Source: Clostridiales bacterium
GTDB lineage: Bacteria > Bacillota > Sulfobacillia > Sulfobacillales > Sulfobacillaceae
DNA: 49,289 nt
Assembly (NCBI GenBank): GCA_027365485.1
Contig: DAHXNH010000082.1
Location: 1 to 49,289 of the forward strand
Direction of reading: 5' to 3'
Shown: in pieces, positions 8,670 to 17,959 of the stretch
Position numbering within the stretch: position 1 is the first letter of the stretch
Layout of the letters: every line of letters begins with the position of its first letter
Made by a program: the position numbers and the translations under genes
Notes under the pieces: model-generated
Database searches by the model: none
Told to the model about the DNA's origin: nothing
The model's input: the letters and a program-made list of their open reading frames with translations, nothing else

Positions 8670-10154
8670 TTAGCCATCGGAGGGGGATGGCGAAATAGGT
8701 TTTCTGGGACCTAGGACATGGGGGAGCTTCTGACGCTCTACCGCCCAAGTGGCGCTCGCAGCCAAGCCTACGCTCGTTGCTAGGACGATTAGAATCGGTA
8801 GACCGAAAAGATGGGCCACTTCGAACGTCGCCAGCATCACCGCCAAGGGAATGGCGGGTCGGCCGAAAGCATCGAGATAATTGAGATGGAGCCCGTCTTT
8901 GACCGCAAAGACCATGGTGATGGCGGTGGCTACCACCCATCCTGCAAGATAGGGATAGACGGCCAGCACCGGGTCTTTATGACTCAAGAACAAAGGAACG
9001 CCGACTAAGGTGATGATGCCAGCGCTGGCCATGGGCCAGAAATTGCCCCGCGGCTGGCCTATGCCGGCGAGAAGGGTCCCGCCGAGGCGGCTGAACGACG
9101 AACAGCCGATGGCGGCAGCGACCGGAAGGATGTAGACATCCGTATAGGCAAAACGGGGACCGAAGACAGCGACTGCGATGAAATGACGTTCTAGGATGAC
9201 CAGCGTGGCCAGCGGGTAGACTAAGTAGTTGTTGTAACGAAAGGCCATGGTGGCTCGATGGCGGACCAAATCGACGCGGCTTTGGACCTCGGAAAGCCAG
9301 GGCAAGACGACGATGTTGAAGGCCCAAGTGATGTTATTTAAAAACCCTCCGATTTTTAATCCATTGGAAAGATATCCGGCCGCACTCAACGAGACCAGTC
9401 CCATGACAATCACCAAAAAGGGCTGTTGAAAGGATTTGGCGATATTGCCCGCCCACATTGGAATGCCATAGCGAAGCAGTGGTCGCAACATCGGCCAATC
9501 GAGTTTCATTGGCACCGGTAAATGTTTTCGGGCCAAGTGCGCGACGGCTAAGAGCCCGACGAGAGTACCTGCGACTTGACCGATGGCGACGAACCACAAC
9601 AGATGGTGGCTTGACGAACTGAGAGCGACGGCTAGGACCATGCCAAGTGTCGAGAGGAATACGGGAAGGGTCAAGGCTAGCGACTGTGTGCGAAACAGCT
9701 TGTAGCCAGAGAGCACCGACATGATGACGTTGGTGACCGAGTTGAAGATTAGGACAAGGCTCATTATTAAAATGGCAGGAGCGAGGACCGGAAGATGATA
9801 AAATCCGGCTAACACTCCAGAGAAAATGGACAACAGCACAGCCAGTAAGGTGCCAAAGCCAACCCCCATGATGAGGGTGAGCCAATACGCGTTATCACCG
9901 CCGGATCGTTTGGTCGCTAACACATAGGTCAGCGCGGAATTTAGACCTAGTGATAGAAAAATTCCGATCAGACCAAGAATTTGCAGTAAAACGTTCAGTT
10001 CCCCATAGATCCGTGGATTCGAAATGATCCGAGTCAGGGCGGCAGCCCCTACGGTTTGGATGATTTGGTTGACTAAGAGTCCTAGGAACACGATGATGAC
10101 GTTGCTCAATAGGTATCGTCCTACCCCGCGATGGGGATCGGTGATGATGGCCAT
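8670..10154 (-). CDS. Wzx-like polysaccharide flippase (MOP superfamily)
   Basis: This 494-residue, highly hydrophobic protein has 12-14 predicted helices and the pattern of polysaccharide-biosynthesis flippases. Helix 1 contains LLVNQIIQTVGAAALTRIIS, as in family members where a substrate-facing helix is followed by the ALTRxxxP-type motif. The N-terminal half (about 10-240) and C-terminal half (240-470) are pseudo-repeats. AAAGGAGG lies upstream of ATG 10154. Members translocate lipid-linked sugar units across the membrane for capsule, exopolysaccharide or cell-wall glycans. No glycosyltransferases are near, so the substrate cannot be guessed. Confidence 0.8.
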   Translation of the reverse strand: MAIITDPHRGVGRYLLSNVIIVFLGLLVNQIIQTVGAAALTRIISNPRIYGELNVLLQILGLIGIFLSLGLNSALTYVLATKRSGGDNAYWLTLIMGVGFGTLLAVLLSIFSGVLAGFYHLPVLAPAILIMSLVLIFNSVTNVIMSVLSGYKLFRTQSLALTLPVFLSTLGMVLAVALSSSSHHLLWFVAIGQVAGTLVGLLAVAHLARKHLPVPMKLDWPMLRPLLRYGIPMWAGNIAKSFQQPFLVIVMGLVSLSAAGYLSNGLKIGGFLNNITWAFNIVVLPWLSEVQSRVDLVRHRATMAFRYNNYLVYPLATLVILERHFIAVAVFGPRFAYTDVYILPVAAAIGCSSFSRLGGTLLAGIGQPRGNFWPMASAGIITLVGVPLFLSHKDPVLAVYPYLAGWVVATAITMVFAVKDGLHLNYLDAFGRPAIPLAVMLATFEVAHLFGLPILIVLATSVGLAASATWAVERQKLPHVLGPRKPISPSPSDG

Positions 10155-10448
10155 AGGGGCTGCCTCCTTTGTCGAATAAGGTTAGTTTGACACTCTGAAG
10201 CGGAGATTCCTATGGGAATTCTGAGCAAAGTGCGAACTCGCCGAGGGTAGAGCACTCAGATAGGCGAAATTCGATCATGGCTAGAACGAGGACTCAGTGC
10301 CGTCTATAGCATAGCGGAAGTGTCACAAAGCGCAATCCCTACAGGCAAGAGCCAGGGGTTCAGCCCGCGAGGAGATGTTCGCAACGAGGTGCGTCAAAAC
10401 CTTGAAGGGCCTACCGCTAACCCATAGAAGTTCCAATAACTCGGTATG
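10155..10448. other. Intergenic stretch, no gene seen
   Basis: This lies between the flippase start and the hairpin downstream of the DUF6930-type gene. No convincing promoter or coding frame was seen. Confidence 0.4.
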
Positions 10449-10490
10449 CACGGATTGACATCTGAATCTGATTTCGGATGTCAATCCGTG
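10449..10490. terminator. 14-bp perfect hairpin downstream of the DUF6930-type gene
   Basis: CACGGATTGACATC (10449-10462) is repeated inverted at 10477-10490 around a 14-base loop. It lies 30 bases beyond the minus-strand stop at 10521. No T-run follows on the minus strand, so it could be a factor-dependent terminator or a protein-binding palindrome. Confidence 0.5.
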
Positions 10491-10520
10491 AAATAATCCA
10501 ACGTCATTGTGTCGTCGGGG

Positions 10521-11549
10521 TCAACCGTTGAGAAGTGAGGATAACAGGTTCATGCGGGCTTCGGTCACTTGCGGGAGCAGAGGAAATCTGACCACCGTAA
10601 TATCTAGAGCCTCGGCAAACTGCATGAGGGATAGGGCCACGTTGGGTTGGCGGACCCAAAAGGATTGCGGTCTGCCGCCGACTTTGCGCATCGTTTGAAT
10701 GAGGGAATGCCATACCCGTTCAATAAAGTGATCTTCCTCGACGATAATGTCAAACACAAGGCCGCTCTCATGGTCCACGACCAGGCTCACTCTGGGCATT
10801 TTGGGACGCACTTCAGCCTTGCCGATCGTCACCGGCAAGTAAAAAATGTCGATTTCCCAGATCGCTTCCACCTGGGGAAGCGATCGTCCAAGCTTAATAA
10901 AGCCAGCGTCCGGTTCTTCTCCACCTTCTACTGTTAATACCTTGTCAGGCAAGGGTTCCCATACGTCGACCCAATCCCTGCCCGCCTTACCCGGCCGACG
11001 GACCAGGACTTTATCCGGGCGTTTAAGGAGGGCATCAGGGTCGTTTTGATAATTCTGAGACACGATGGCCGCTTGGTAGAGCGCTTGGGTTAAAAATCGC
11101 GCTTGTGGGGCCACAAGCGGACTGGGCCAGTAGCCTGGTTCATAAAATCGAAAATTGGGCCAGGCTTGACGGCCACGAAAGTTCAACCCCAGTCGTCGAA
11201 TGATCTGGAGGTCTTCTTTCGAAAGATCTTGGCGATCATCGAAGCCAGCCATGAGGGCAAAGTGATGCGAAGCGGTATCGGCCAGCGTGGCTTCGTCATC
11301 GCCAACTTCTCTAAGCGCTAAAAGCTCGTTATAGCCACGGGCGCCAGGATACATTCCCAAGCCCAGCACCTCACCTAGAGCTCCCATGATGCAACCATAG
11401 CCAACCGTTTGAGTTTCTTGGTCATAAACACCAAAAAGATGGATGTCGTCCATCCATTGCCAGGGTTTGAGGGCGAAAAACTTGGAGGCCGCCTCATAAA
11501 GTGCCCGCCATTCGTCGTCGTTGGGCGCAATTGGACGTAAATCTGTCAA
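10521..11549 (-). CDS. DUF7309/DUF6930-type conserved protein
   Basis: This protein has about 342 residues. The N-terminal part (WRALYEAASKFFALKPWQW, then FGVYDQETQTVGYGCIMG) matches a family of two-domain proteins known to me as DUF7309 plus DUF6930. The second half repeats similar alpha-beta elements. No function is established, and no signal or membrane segment is visible. The best start is TTG at 11549, which has AAAGGAAG seven bases upstream; an in-frame TTG at 11597 has no such site. It is monocistronic, followed by a strong hairpin, with decayed DNA on its 5' side. Confidence 0.75.
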   Translation of the reverse strand: MTDLRPIAPNDDEWRALYEAASKFFALKPWQWMDDIHLFGVYDQETQTVGYGCIMGALGEVLGLGMYPGARGYNELLALREVGDDEATLADTASHHFALMAGFDDRQDLSKEDLQIIRRLGLNFRGRQAWPNFRFYEPGYWPSPLVAPQARFLTQALYQAAIVSQNYQNDPDALLKRPDKVLVRRPGKAGRDWVDVWEPLPDKVLTVEGGEEPDAGFIKLGRSLPQVEAIWEIDIFYLPVTIGKAEVRPKMPRVSLVVDHESGLVFDIIVEEDHFIERVWHSLIQTMRKVGGRPQSFWVRQPNVALSLMQFAEALDITVVRFPLLPQVTEARMNLLSSLLNG

Positions 11550-12751
11550 GTTGTCGCTTCCTTTCGGTCCGATTTCCGTCGCTTTCGGCAATCCCAAAAA
11601 TATCTATGGCACATGCCTAAACTCCACCAAACACTTCTCGCGCTACGAGGATGGAGGGATTCCAATATGCTTCGTTAAGTATAGACGCGCGGTAACGGTT
11701 GAGGCAACTCATAGCCAACGAGAGCTTTTTGCAATGTAAGATTGGAACGGTCGATCGCGGATAACCTCCCAGGTCGTAGGCGGCCTTGCAGACAGATTCT
11801 GCGCTAAAAAGGCTGAAAATGGCGGCAAATAGGCGTCAACATTTGCGTTGTGGGCCTGGTTCCGATTCCGGGATCAGCTGCGGTCGACTGCCACCATGGC
11901 GGACTGGACGATCTGGGCGTAGGAACGACCGCCGATCCTCTTGATGCCGCGCCAGATGACCCATTCTGTGGAAAGCCTCTATCGCTTCTAGGTGTGGCCC
12001 ACCGATCAACGAGAACGGCAACGATGGGCCTAGCAGAGGTTGGAAGCGGTGCAGACTCTGGGCTGGTGAGCCGTCTCGTCTCGCGCGAGGCGATTTCGCT
12101 GTGCTTGCCCAGGCCGTCTGATGCCAATCCAATGAGCGAAACCAGAGCGCTAAGATGGCGGCCATCATAGCGGACAGCCACATAGTTACGAACCTTACCT
12201 TTGATAACGTGTTCGACTCCATAGGCAAACAGCGACGCTTCCACAAAGTACACGGTGGCCGGTTGCCAGGGATCCAGTTGAGTGATCCACGACACCAATA
12301 GATTGATGCTCGTAAATCGACCATCCCATCCACCCTGCAAAGATGCCGGGAAGATTGTTCAGCACCGCATACACTGTGGTATTAAACTCGGAGGTTCTTA
12401 AGTCTCGGTCCTTGAACAGGGGATCCAGCGCATTATTGACCCGAACCGCTGTCGACCCCGGCCATAAAAAAGTGCCACCGTTAGGACACTGTCCACCGAA
12501 TCGTCCTCCACAAAGATGGCCTCACGCTGTCTATGTGCCGAGGAATCCTGATCGTCGGCGAGGCATCATCGTCCATTCTAAATCTCGATAGCCGGGTAGG
12601 GTTCCTCGTGTGATGCCTCAGTCTTAAAGAGCGCTTGATCCAATCCTAGGCAGCTCGCACAATGCCGTACCATCGATCTTGGGAGTCGAAGCCCGCATTG
12701 TTGGAACTGAGAGGCGATGAGTTCGCGCCTTTTGTAATAGATCCTCCATCA
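11550..12751. other. 1.2-kb decayed stretch
   Basis: No intact gene is visible. On the minus strand around 12050-12450 short protein-like segments appear in shifted frames, for example FKDRDLRTSEFNTTVYAVLN and KVRNYVAVRYDGRHLSAL. This suggests an eroded gene I cannot name. The stretch ends at the left terminus of the MITE. Confidence 0.4.
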
Positions 12752-12995
12752 TTCGGCTCTTACGCACTTTCTGTTATTGCTAATTGACTAGACAATGATT
12801 AAACAGGCATATTACGGGTATTTCCTGTTATTTACTACTAGCGCTTCGAGAAATACGCACAATATGTCTATCGTCTATGGACAGTTTGACGAGTTTCCCT
12901 AATTTTCTCGAGGAAACAATCGTAAACCCGTACTATTAGGTTGATATGTCGTTACTACGTCGACTATCAATAACAGAAAGTGCGTAAGAGCCGAA
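12752..12995. mobile_element. MITE, 244 bp with perfect 28-bp terminal inverted repeats
   Basis: The ends are exact reverse complements over 28 bases: 12752-12779 begins TTCGGCTCTTACGCAC and 12968-12995 ends GTGCGTAAGAGCCGAA. The interior is AT-rich relative to its surroundings and has no coding frame, so it must depend on a transposase elsewhere. A diverged copy of one half lies at 1-142. The GGCTCTT terminus resembles ISL3-type ends, but that is only a resemblance. I could not find a convincing target-site duplication. Its right end directly abuts the coding frame of a G1 peptidase remnant. Confidence 0.85.
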
Positions 12996-13298
12996 AACGA
13001 GACCTCCCAGACATATAGTGCCTATGACGTCTATACTTCGGATACCAGCGAGTGGTCCGCTGAGTTTGAAACGGAATCGAACTTGGCGTTTGCGGGTCCC
13101 TAGTTTAACTCGATCGCATTTAGTGGGTGCGAAGTATCGTCCAGTAATGGCCTGACCGAGCCGTTCGGGGACCTGAACTATACCAAACAGGTTGACGAGG
13201 TGTATGACTCAAACACCGGACAATATGTTCCGTTGATGTCCCCAACCTCGGTGGATAGTACCCACGATGGCTTCAACGTGAACTATGATAATCCATAG
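12996..13298 (+). pseudogene. G1-family (eqolisin) acid peptidase, C-terminal remnant
   Basis: The frame runs directly from the MITE boundary and reads QTYSAYDVYTSDTSEWSAEF, then NLAFAGP, an in-frame TAG at about 13101-13103, then FNSIAFSGCEV, and ends with DGFNVNYDNP and a stop. The S-x-E-W-x-x-E pattern (TSEWSAEFE) is the region of the catalytic Glu in eqolisins such as scytalidoglutamic peptidase, and the following strands also fit. The N-terminal part with the catalytic Gln is missing and is not found left of the MITE. Such peptidases work at low pH outside the cell, which fits an acidophile. Confidence 0.7.
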
Positions 13299-13324
13299 GA
13301 CGTGGCGGGAGGAGATGGACGCGA

Positions 13325-14740
13325 ATGGCCATGTTGGTGGGCGGCTCACTGAGAGATGTCCCAAGGGTTCGGATCCGTGTTCTGAAGGCGCTGTTGTTTG
13401 TGGTTGCAGTGTTCGTCGTCAGTTTGGCCTTTCGTGTGCTCGAAGGCGGATTCGGGCCCTCTGGCGTCAATAACGCCCGGGCCTGGGCTCAAGCCCTCGT
13501 TGTCGTTGAGGCGATCTGGATGGGTGTGCTGGGCATTCGCGCTGGCCTGTCTACGCGCTCCGACCACATCTCCATAGGCGAATGGATCGGTAACGCGCTC
13601 GCCGTTATCCTTAGCGGAGCCATCATCGCCGCGATGCGGTATCGCGAAGTGGGCGGCCACTTCCCGACCCGCTTCGATGGCATCGTGCCCGTGCCGCCCG
13701 CATGGTTCGCCGGCGCGGTGGGGGTCATCGGCACCATGCTCGCGGGGTTGGCGGTCGCGGAGGTTATGTTTTGGGTCGGGCGCTATGCACGACCGTTCGT
13801 GTATCCCGCGGGACTGGCCAGTGCGACCGCGCTCTTCTTTGGCTTGGTGGGGTATGCGGCCCAGCACACAGCGTTGTTCTACGCAGCAGCGTTCCAGTGG
13901 GCCGATTTGGCTCCCAATGTAATAGGCAGCCCCGCTCTGCCGAGCACCTATCGTCCGCACCTGCCGTGGGGACCAATTGGGACATGGAACGGCCTGGCCC
14001 TGTTCGTCATCGCCAGTTCTTTCCTGCTTCGATATACCCGGAGCGGTTCGAGCTCTCGTCTTCCGGACCGTCCGGGCCTCGGAGCGAGCATCGGCCCCGG
14101 GGTGTGGCGACGGCTGGCCGCGGTGCGGTGGAACTATGCGTCGGGGATTCTGGTGGTAACCGGCGTGTGCACCGGCTATCTCCTGGCCACCGTACCGGGC
14201 GGTCCTTTTGTCGGGTTCGAATTCGAAGGTCAGGCTCTGGCCATGGCGGTGGCAGGAGTCCAAGCGTGGCAACTGGTGTGGGGAGCCTGGCTTGCTAAGT
14301 CCGCTCGCGAGGACCTATGGAAAATCTGGGGGGCCCTGACCGGAACCAATCTGGTGGGGCTCGCTGTCGTAGCGGTGGGAGTCGTGGTAGTCCAGATACT
14401 GTACACAGGCGGACATTTGCTCGCCACCATGACCCCATGGTTGGCAGAGTTCGTCGGCATCACTGTGGGCGTCGGCGCGATCTTCGGAGCACTCGGCATT
14501 ATGGCGGGCCGATCATGGACGGCTAAGGCCCTGTGGAGGCTCGCCAGCGCCGGAGCGATGGGACTAGGGATCTGGACGCTGATCTGGCTAGAGTGTGCCA
14601 CCGGTGCCGGTCCTGTCGGCCGTCTCGTCTGGACCCCCGGCATTGTACAATGGCCGCTTGCCACCATTGGCGAGGTTGCGCTGGGATACATCGGGATGAT
14701 CGTAGCGATGATCAGACTCGCCCACACTTCAGCCTGGTAG
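13325..14740 (+). CDS. Polytopic membrane protein of unknown function
   Basis: This 471-residue protein is very hydrophobic, with about 11-12 transmembrane segments distributed over its length. GGGAGGAG (13307-13314) lies ten bases before ATG 13325. The frame is intact with good codon use, in contrast to the decayed surroundings. I do not recognise a family. Two features stand out: a short extracytoplasmic-looking segment with several Pro and His (near residues 200-220, LPSTYRPHLPWGP) and a conserved-looking Trp-rich helix pair near 310-340. It follows the peptidase remnant by 26 bases. Roles in transport or electron transfer cannot be told apart from sequence alone. Confidence 0.75.
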   Translation: MAMLVGGSLRDVPRVRIRVLKALLFVVAVFVVSLAFRVLEGGFGPSGVNNARAWAQALVVVEAIWMGVLGIRAGLSTRSDHISIGEWIGNALAVILSGAIIAAMRYREVGGHFPTRFDGIVPVPPAWFAGAVGVIGTMLAGLAVAEVMFWVGRYARPFVYPAGLASATALFFGLVGYAAQHTALFYAAAFQWADLAPNVIGSPALPSTYRPHLPWGPIGTWNGLALFVIASSFLLRYTRSGSSSRLPDRPGLGASIGPGVWRRLAAVRWNYASGILVVTGVCTGYLLATVPGGPFVGFEFEGQALAMAVAGVQAWQLVWGAWLAKSAREDLWKIWGALTGTNLVGLAVVAVGVVVVQILYTGGHLLATMTPWLAEFVGITVGVGAIFGALGIMAGRSWTAKALWRLASAGAMGLGIWTLIWLECATGAGPVGRLVWTPGIVQWPLATIGEVALGYIGMIVAMIRLAHTSAW

Positions 14741-15107
14741 TCCATTCCATAAGTTCGTTCCTTCCCCACAAACTGCACTGGCGGTAACACCTTAGAGTAA
14801 AACGAACGATTTAATCGTGCTGTGGGCTGAACAAGGGCCGATCTGTGCGCTAGGCTGGAAATAGGCGATGGCGGAATCAGGAGGTGGCTGGTTCATGGTG
14901 CAGGATCCCCAAAGCCAGCGGGCACGCGAGTAGCGGCAGCAAATCGATGCGTTGCGGCTGGGCTAAAAAGTGGCCCACCGCCCCAAGGTCCGGTCCACGA
15001 TTATTTGGCGGCTGATCTATGAACACGCGTCGATACGCTGCGTCGCCCGTGAGGTGGGCGGCAGTTAGGTCAACATCTCTACACCGCACAGATTGGAGGA
15101 AATAACG
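14741..15107. other. Decayed stretch with a short ORF remnant
   Basis: AGGAGGT followed by ATG 14895 opens a frame that stops after a dozen codons. Further on, IYEHASIRCVAREVG looks like a helix-turn-helix piece of a transposase or resolvase. No intact gene is present. TTGGAGG just before 15108 serves the next, also broken, gene. Confidence 0.35.
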
Positions 15108-15496
15108 ATGATTCCTGTTGATAACCACGTGTACCGGGAAATACGTCAACGAGTGGCTGGTCGGTCCAAGGTATCTCCTTGGGAAGACGGTGTGTCCCAG
15201 CAGTGGGAACCTGATTGCTTTGTGGACACAGTATATCATGGCGAAGTTATGCGCATCCTATCGGCAGAGGTGAAGCCGGTGCGTGGAGCAAAGTTGATCG
15301 TGCAACCGGATTTTGATTTTTTTGAGGCGCATTATGATGCCTTTAACAGCAGTATTTAAACCAATGGGTCTTGATCTATCAGGGACGGTTAGTTGGAGTC
15401 TACTCGGCCTTCGAGGAAGGGTTGGAAACGGTAAGGCGACAAGGTTGCGCACGGTATTTATTACTCCAGGTCAACCCTGAGGAGTGGGAACGTTAA
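15108..15496 (+). pseudogene. DUF5678-like retropepsin-associated protein, frameshifted
   Basis: ATG 15108 follows GGAGG. The first 83 codons end at a TAA near 15358. A shift of one base at about 15354-15358 (AGTATTTAAAC) continues the protein as LNQWVLIYQGRLVGVYSAFE, then EEGLETVRRQGC and ends at 15496. The W-V-L-I-x-x-G-x-L-V-G-V-Y pattern is typical of the small DUF5678-type proteins encoded directly upstream of retropepsin-like genes. Its stop overlaps the start of the next gene (TAATG), implying translational coupling before decay. The break could be real or a sequence error. Confidence 0.55.
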
Positions 15497-15835
15497 TGGA
15501 CTTGAAATTTGATTATGAAGCACGCTATCGAGAATTTTCGGGAAAGACCAAGTCGTGCGTTGTGGTAACGATCTCGTTTCAAGGCAATAGTTATCCGCAC
15601 CCGATGTTAGTCGATTCGGGAGCGGATTGTACTATATATTAGTTCAGATATCGGTCGAACGGTGTTCGATCTCGAGTTTGGAGGTACACGGACTCAGATA
15701 AACACAGCGGCAGGTTCCATGATTGCTTGGGGGCCTTATTACTTGTCATTTGAGATCGAGGCGGAACCCAACGACGGTGAACCTTTTGAACTTCCATTCA
15801 CAGGAGACGCCTATTTTGCCGAAACGACATCTTAG
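15496..15835 (+). pseudogene. Retropepsin-like aspartic protease, frameshifted
   Basis: ATG 15496 opens a frame reading VTISFQGNSYPHPMLVDSGA, with D-S-G-A as the catalytic aspartate motif, then DCTIY and a stop at 15640. Moving one base at the ATATAT run (15634-15639) restores SDIGRTVFDLEFGG, then QINTAAGSMIAWGPYYLSFE, up to TAG 15833-15835. The restored chain is about 112 residues, the size of one retropepsin monomer. Together with the preceding gene it makes a two-gene cassette that is common in bacteria but functionally undefined. Confidence 0.6.
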
Positions 15836-16186
15836 CGATTAACACTCGGCCGTGTACCATTTTTCAATGAGTTTATTGTGTGTTTTCACGTGTTGTACAA
15901 TAGGATGTATTTTACCTGTGTTAATAAAGCTTGGTTAAGTGGTTAGCGTTTCCGCGCACCACCGACGCCGAGCATGGGTTCACAGTGATTGACTGATTTG
16001 CAATACATGCATCCCAAGATAGGTCAGGCTTTAGGGAAAAGCCTCCGCCGAGCTTACTAAAGAGAAGCTTGCTATTGAGGATTTTCCTGCCATCACCGTT
16101 GCGAATGTGACCGGGGGTGATGGCGGACTGGACGAAGCCGACACTCACTCAAACCGGACTCGGAACTTCCAATGTATGACATGTCA
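15836..16186. other. Intergenic stretch, no gene seen
   Basis: No coding frame or strong signal was recognised between the retropepsin relic and the transposase relic. Confidence 0.35.
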
Positions 16187-16379
16187 TCATTGATGATATG
16201 AATTCTTTGTAATACTTGTAATAGCGGTGGTGTTCCCCACCATGGCTAAACTGCGTCCCATGGCGGCGATGCCTAAGACGGGATTGTGCAAGTGCGCCCA
16301 GACGAGGGCCGCGATCGTGGCCCGTTGAGATTTTAGCAACGTACCGTGCGTTGCAAACTACGTCGGGATAGATGGTCAT
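16187..16379 (-). pseudogene. Transposase N-terminal remnant (IS4-like)
   Basis: On the minus strand, after one frameshift, the translation reads MTIYPDVVCNA, then LLKSQRATIAALVWAHLHNP and VLGIAAMGRSLAMVG before a TGA. Such a helical N-terminus, ending in a helix-turn-helix-like G-I-A-A-M-G-R-S-L-A, is typical of DDE transposases of the IS4/IS701 type. Only about 65 codons survive. Confidence 0.45.
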
Positions 16380-16754
16380 GGAATCCTGGTGGACCTCCTC
16401 GAACGAATTAGATCGCACGATTCCCTTCGCCACGGAGGCCGCCAATACCCTCGAGAATAATCTTCGGAATTATGCATGAAGGAAAACTAGTCTTTCTATT
16501 TCATCGCCGTCAAGAACCTCGCCCTCTCTTTTTTTCTCAATATGCCTTAGTTGTATATCATTTGATGGGTTAGGTAAGATGTACCGGAATGATCTGAGGA
16601 TGCGTGTCTTACATTGCAAAAAGCTGGGTTGTGGAAAATCTTGTCCACCCGAATTCGTTGTGCTATAACCGAATCGAATGATCGTATGGGGGCGGTAGAC
16701 TTGCCTCGAGATCGGCGTAAGAATCTAGCTAAAAAGGCGGTCCGTAGGATACTG

Positions 16755-17492
16755 GTGGTCGTGAGTGGAATACATTGGACCTTCGCCTTCTATATTTTTT
16801 TAATTGGGATAGGCATGGGTCTCTTCGCTTCACCGAATTCTGCGGCGATCATGAACAGTGTGGCCGCTCGATATCGAGGAGTGGCTTCGGGGATGCGGGC
16901 GACTTTCATGAACGCGGGTCAAATGCTGTCGATGGGGGTGTTTTTCACCATCGTGATTAGCGTACTCACAACCCGGTTACCGGGAGCCCTCTATCGGGGC
17001 TTGGTGGCTGTTCACTTGCCCACTTCCATCGCTGTGAAATTCTTGCACCTCCCTCCGATTTCCGCGCTTTTCTCCGCGCTTCTCGGATACAACCCGATGA
17101 AAATCCTGTTGGGGGTCAAAGGGCTGGCACTGCTACCTCCCGCCAGCCGAGCCGTTGTGGTCGGCCATACGTTTTTCCCAATGTTAATCGCCAAACCGTT
17201 TATGCATGCGTTGTCGGTGGTCTTTCTGTTTGCTATGGTCATGTCATTGGTCGCCGCTATCGCTTCGTTGCTGCGAGGACGGCACTTCGTCTATGAAGAT
17301 CAGGGGCAAACGGCACCCCTAGGCCAGGATCAGCGCGAAATGACGTTGATCGCACTCGCAGCGATTTGGAAGGCACGAGGGGGTGCCCGCTCAGATGGGT
17401 CTCTCGAAGAGCGCAAGCGCCTGATTCGGGCTTTGACATTGCTCGAAATGATCGCGTCTCATCCGGGCTCGTCGCCCAGAAAATCCTCATAA
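16755..17492 (+). pseudogene. MFS drug/H+ antiporter (DHA2-type), C-terminal half only
   Basis: From about codon VVVSGIHWTFAFYIFLIGIG onward, the protein is the second half of a 14-helix DHA2 exporter of the EmrB/QacA type. The GLFASPNSAAIMNSV stretch and the R-G-V-A-S-G-x-x-x-x-x-x-N-x-G loop are characteristic. Upstream, the frame continues for about 45 unlike codons with no ribosome binding site, so the N-terminal half has been lost. What remains has about five helices and a cytosolic tail of 60 residues. It cannot be a working transporter alone. Confidence 0.7.
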
Positions 17493-17577
17493 CCGGCCGG
17501 CGAGGTTCTGGTCGCATCGGTTGTTCGTCGTGGGTTGGCGAAGTGGCGAGGTGGATCAAGGCAAGACCGTTTTGGAA
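17493..17577. other. Short spacer before terminator
   Basis: No feature is seen here; the spacer leads into the hairpin described next. Confidence 0.3.
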
Positions 17578-17625
17578 TGGGAGAGGCCCCTGTCTATTCA
17601 GGGGCGAAGCGAGGCCTTTCTCCTC
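17578..17625 (+). terminator. Terminator-like hairpin after the truncated exporter
   Basis: GCCCCTG (17586-17592) pairs with CAGGGGC (17599-17605) around TCTATT. Flanking GAGAGGCC and GGCCTTTCTC can extend the stem, and a T-rich segment follows. Confidence 0.5.
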
Positions 17626-17783
17626 GAAGGCGGGTTTGAGAGTGAGGGGGTCAGGTCAGCGAAGTGAAGAGCGGACTCAAGCGGGATCTTTTGTTCGATG
17701 TTGATGGGTTTGACGACGGATTTTCTCGGCGTCGCGGCGACGGCTGGCCGCGTAATAGTCGTGGGCCGATGAAACTTATGAAA

Positions 17784-17816
17784 CTCTTGAAGACATTATT
17801 TCCGTGTCTTCAAGAG
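17784..17816. promoter_or_regulatory. 12-bp inverted repeat upstream of the catabolic operon
   Basis: CTCTTGAAGACA (17784-17795) is repeated inverted at 17805-17816 around 9 bases. It ends 14 bases before the -35 box of the operon promoter. It could be a regulator-binding site (the operon encodes a ROK-type regulator) or a terminator insulating the operon. Confidence 0.45.
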
Positions 17817-17829
17817 AGGATTTCAGGGA

Positions 17830-17858
17830 TTGAGGAATAGGTTCGGATTTAGTATGAT
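17830..17858 (+). promoter_or_regulatory. Predicted sigma-A-type promoter of the catabolic operon
   Basis: TTGAGG (17830-17835), a 17-base spacer and TATGAT (17853-17858). It lies about 100 bases before the first gene of the operon, is on the correct strand, and no better pair was seen in this spacer. Confidence 0.55.
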
Positions 17859-17959
17859 GTTCATTGCTTGAGTTATCTTGCTTTCAAAGGAAATTATCGC
17901 TTTGGGTTGTCGTGGCAGCGTGCGATTCATAGGAGAATTTGAGTAGGGGAGATGGCAGG

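Noticed and set aside
13346-14272. 308-codon minus-strand frame opposite the membrane protein
   Set aside because: It is a shadow of the plus-strand hydrophobic gene, rich in His, Arg and Gly and without a ribosome binding site.
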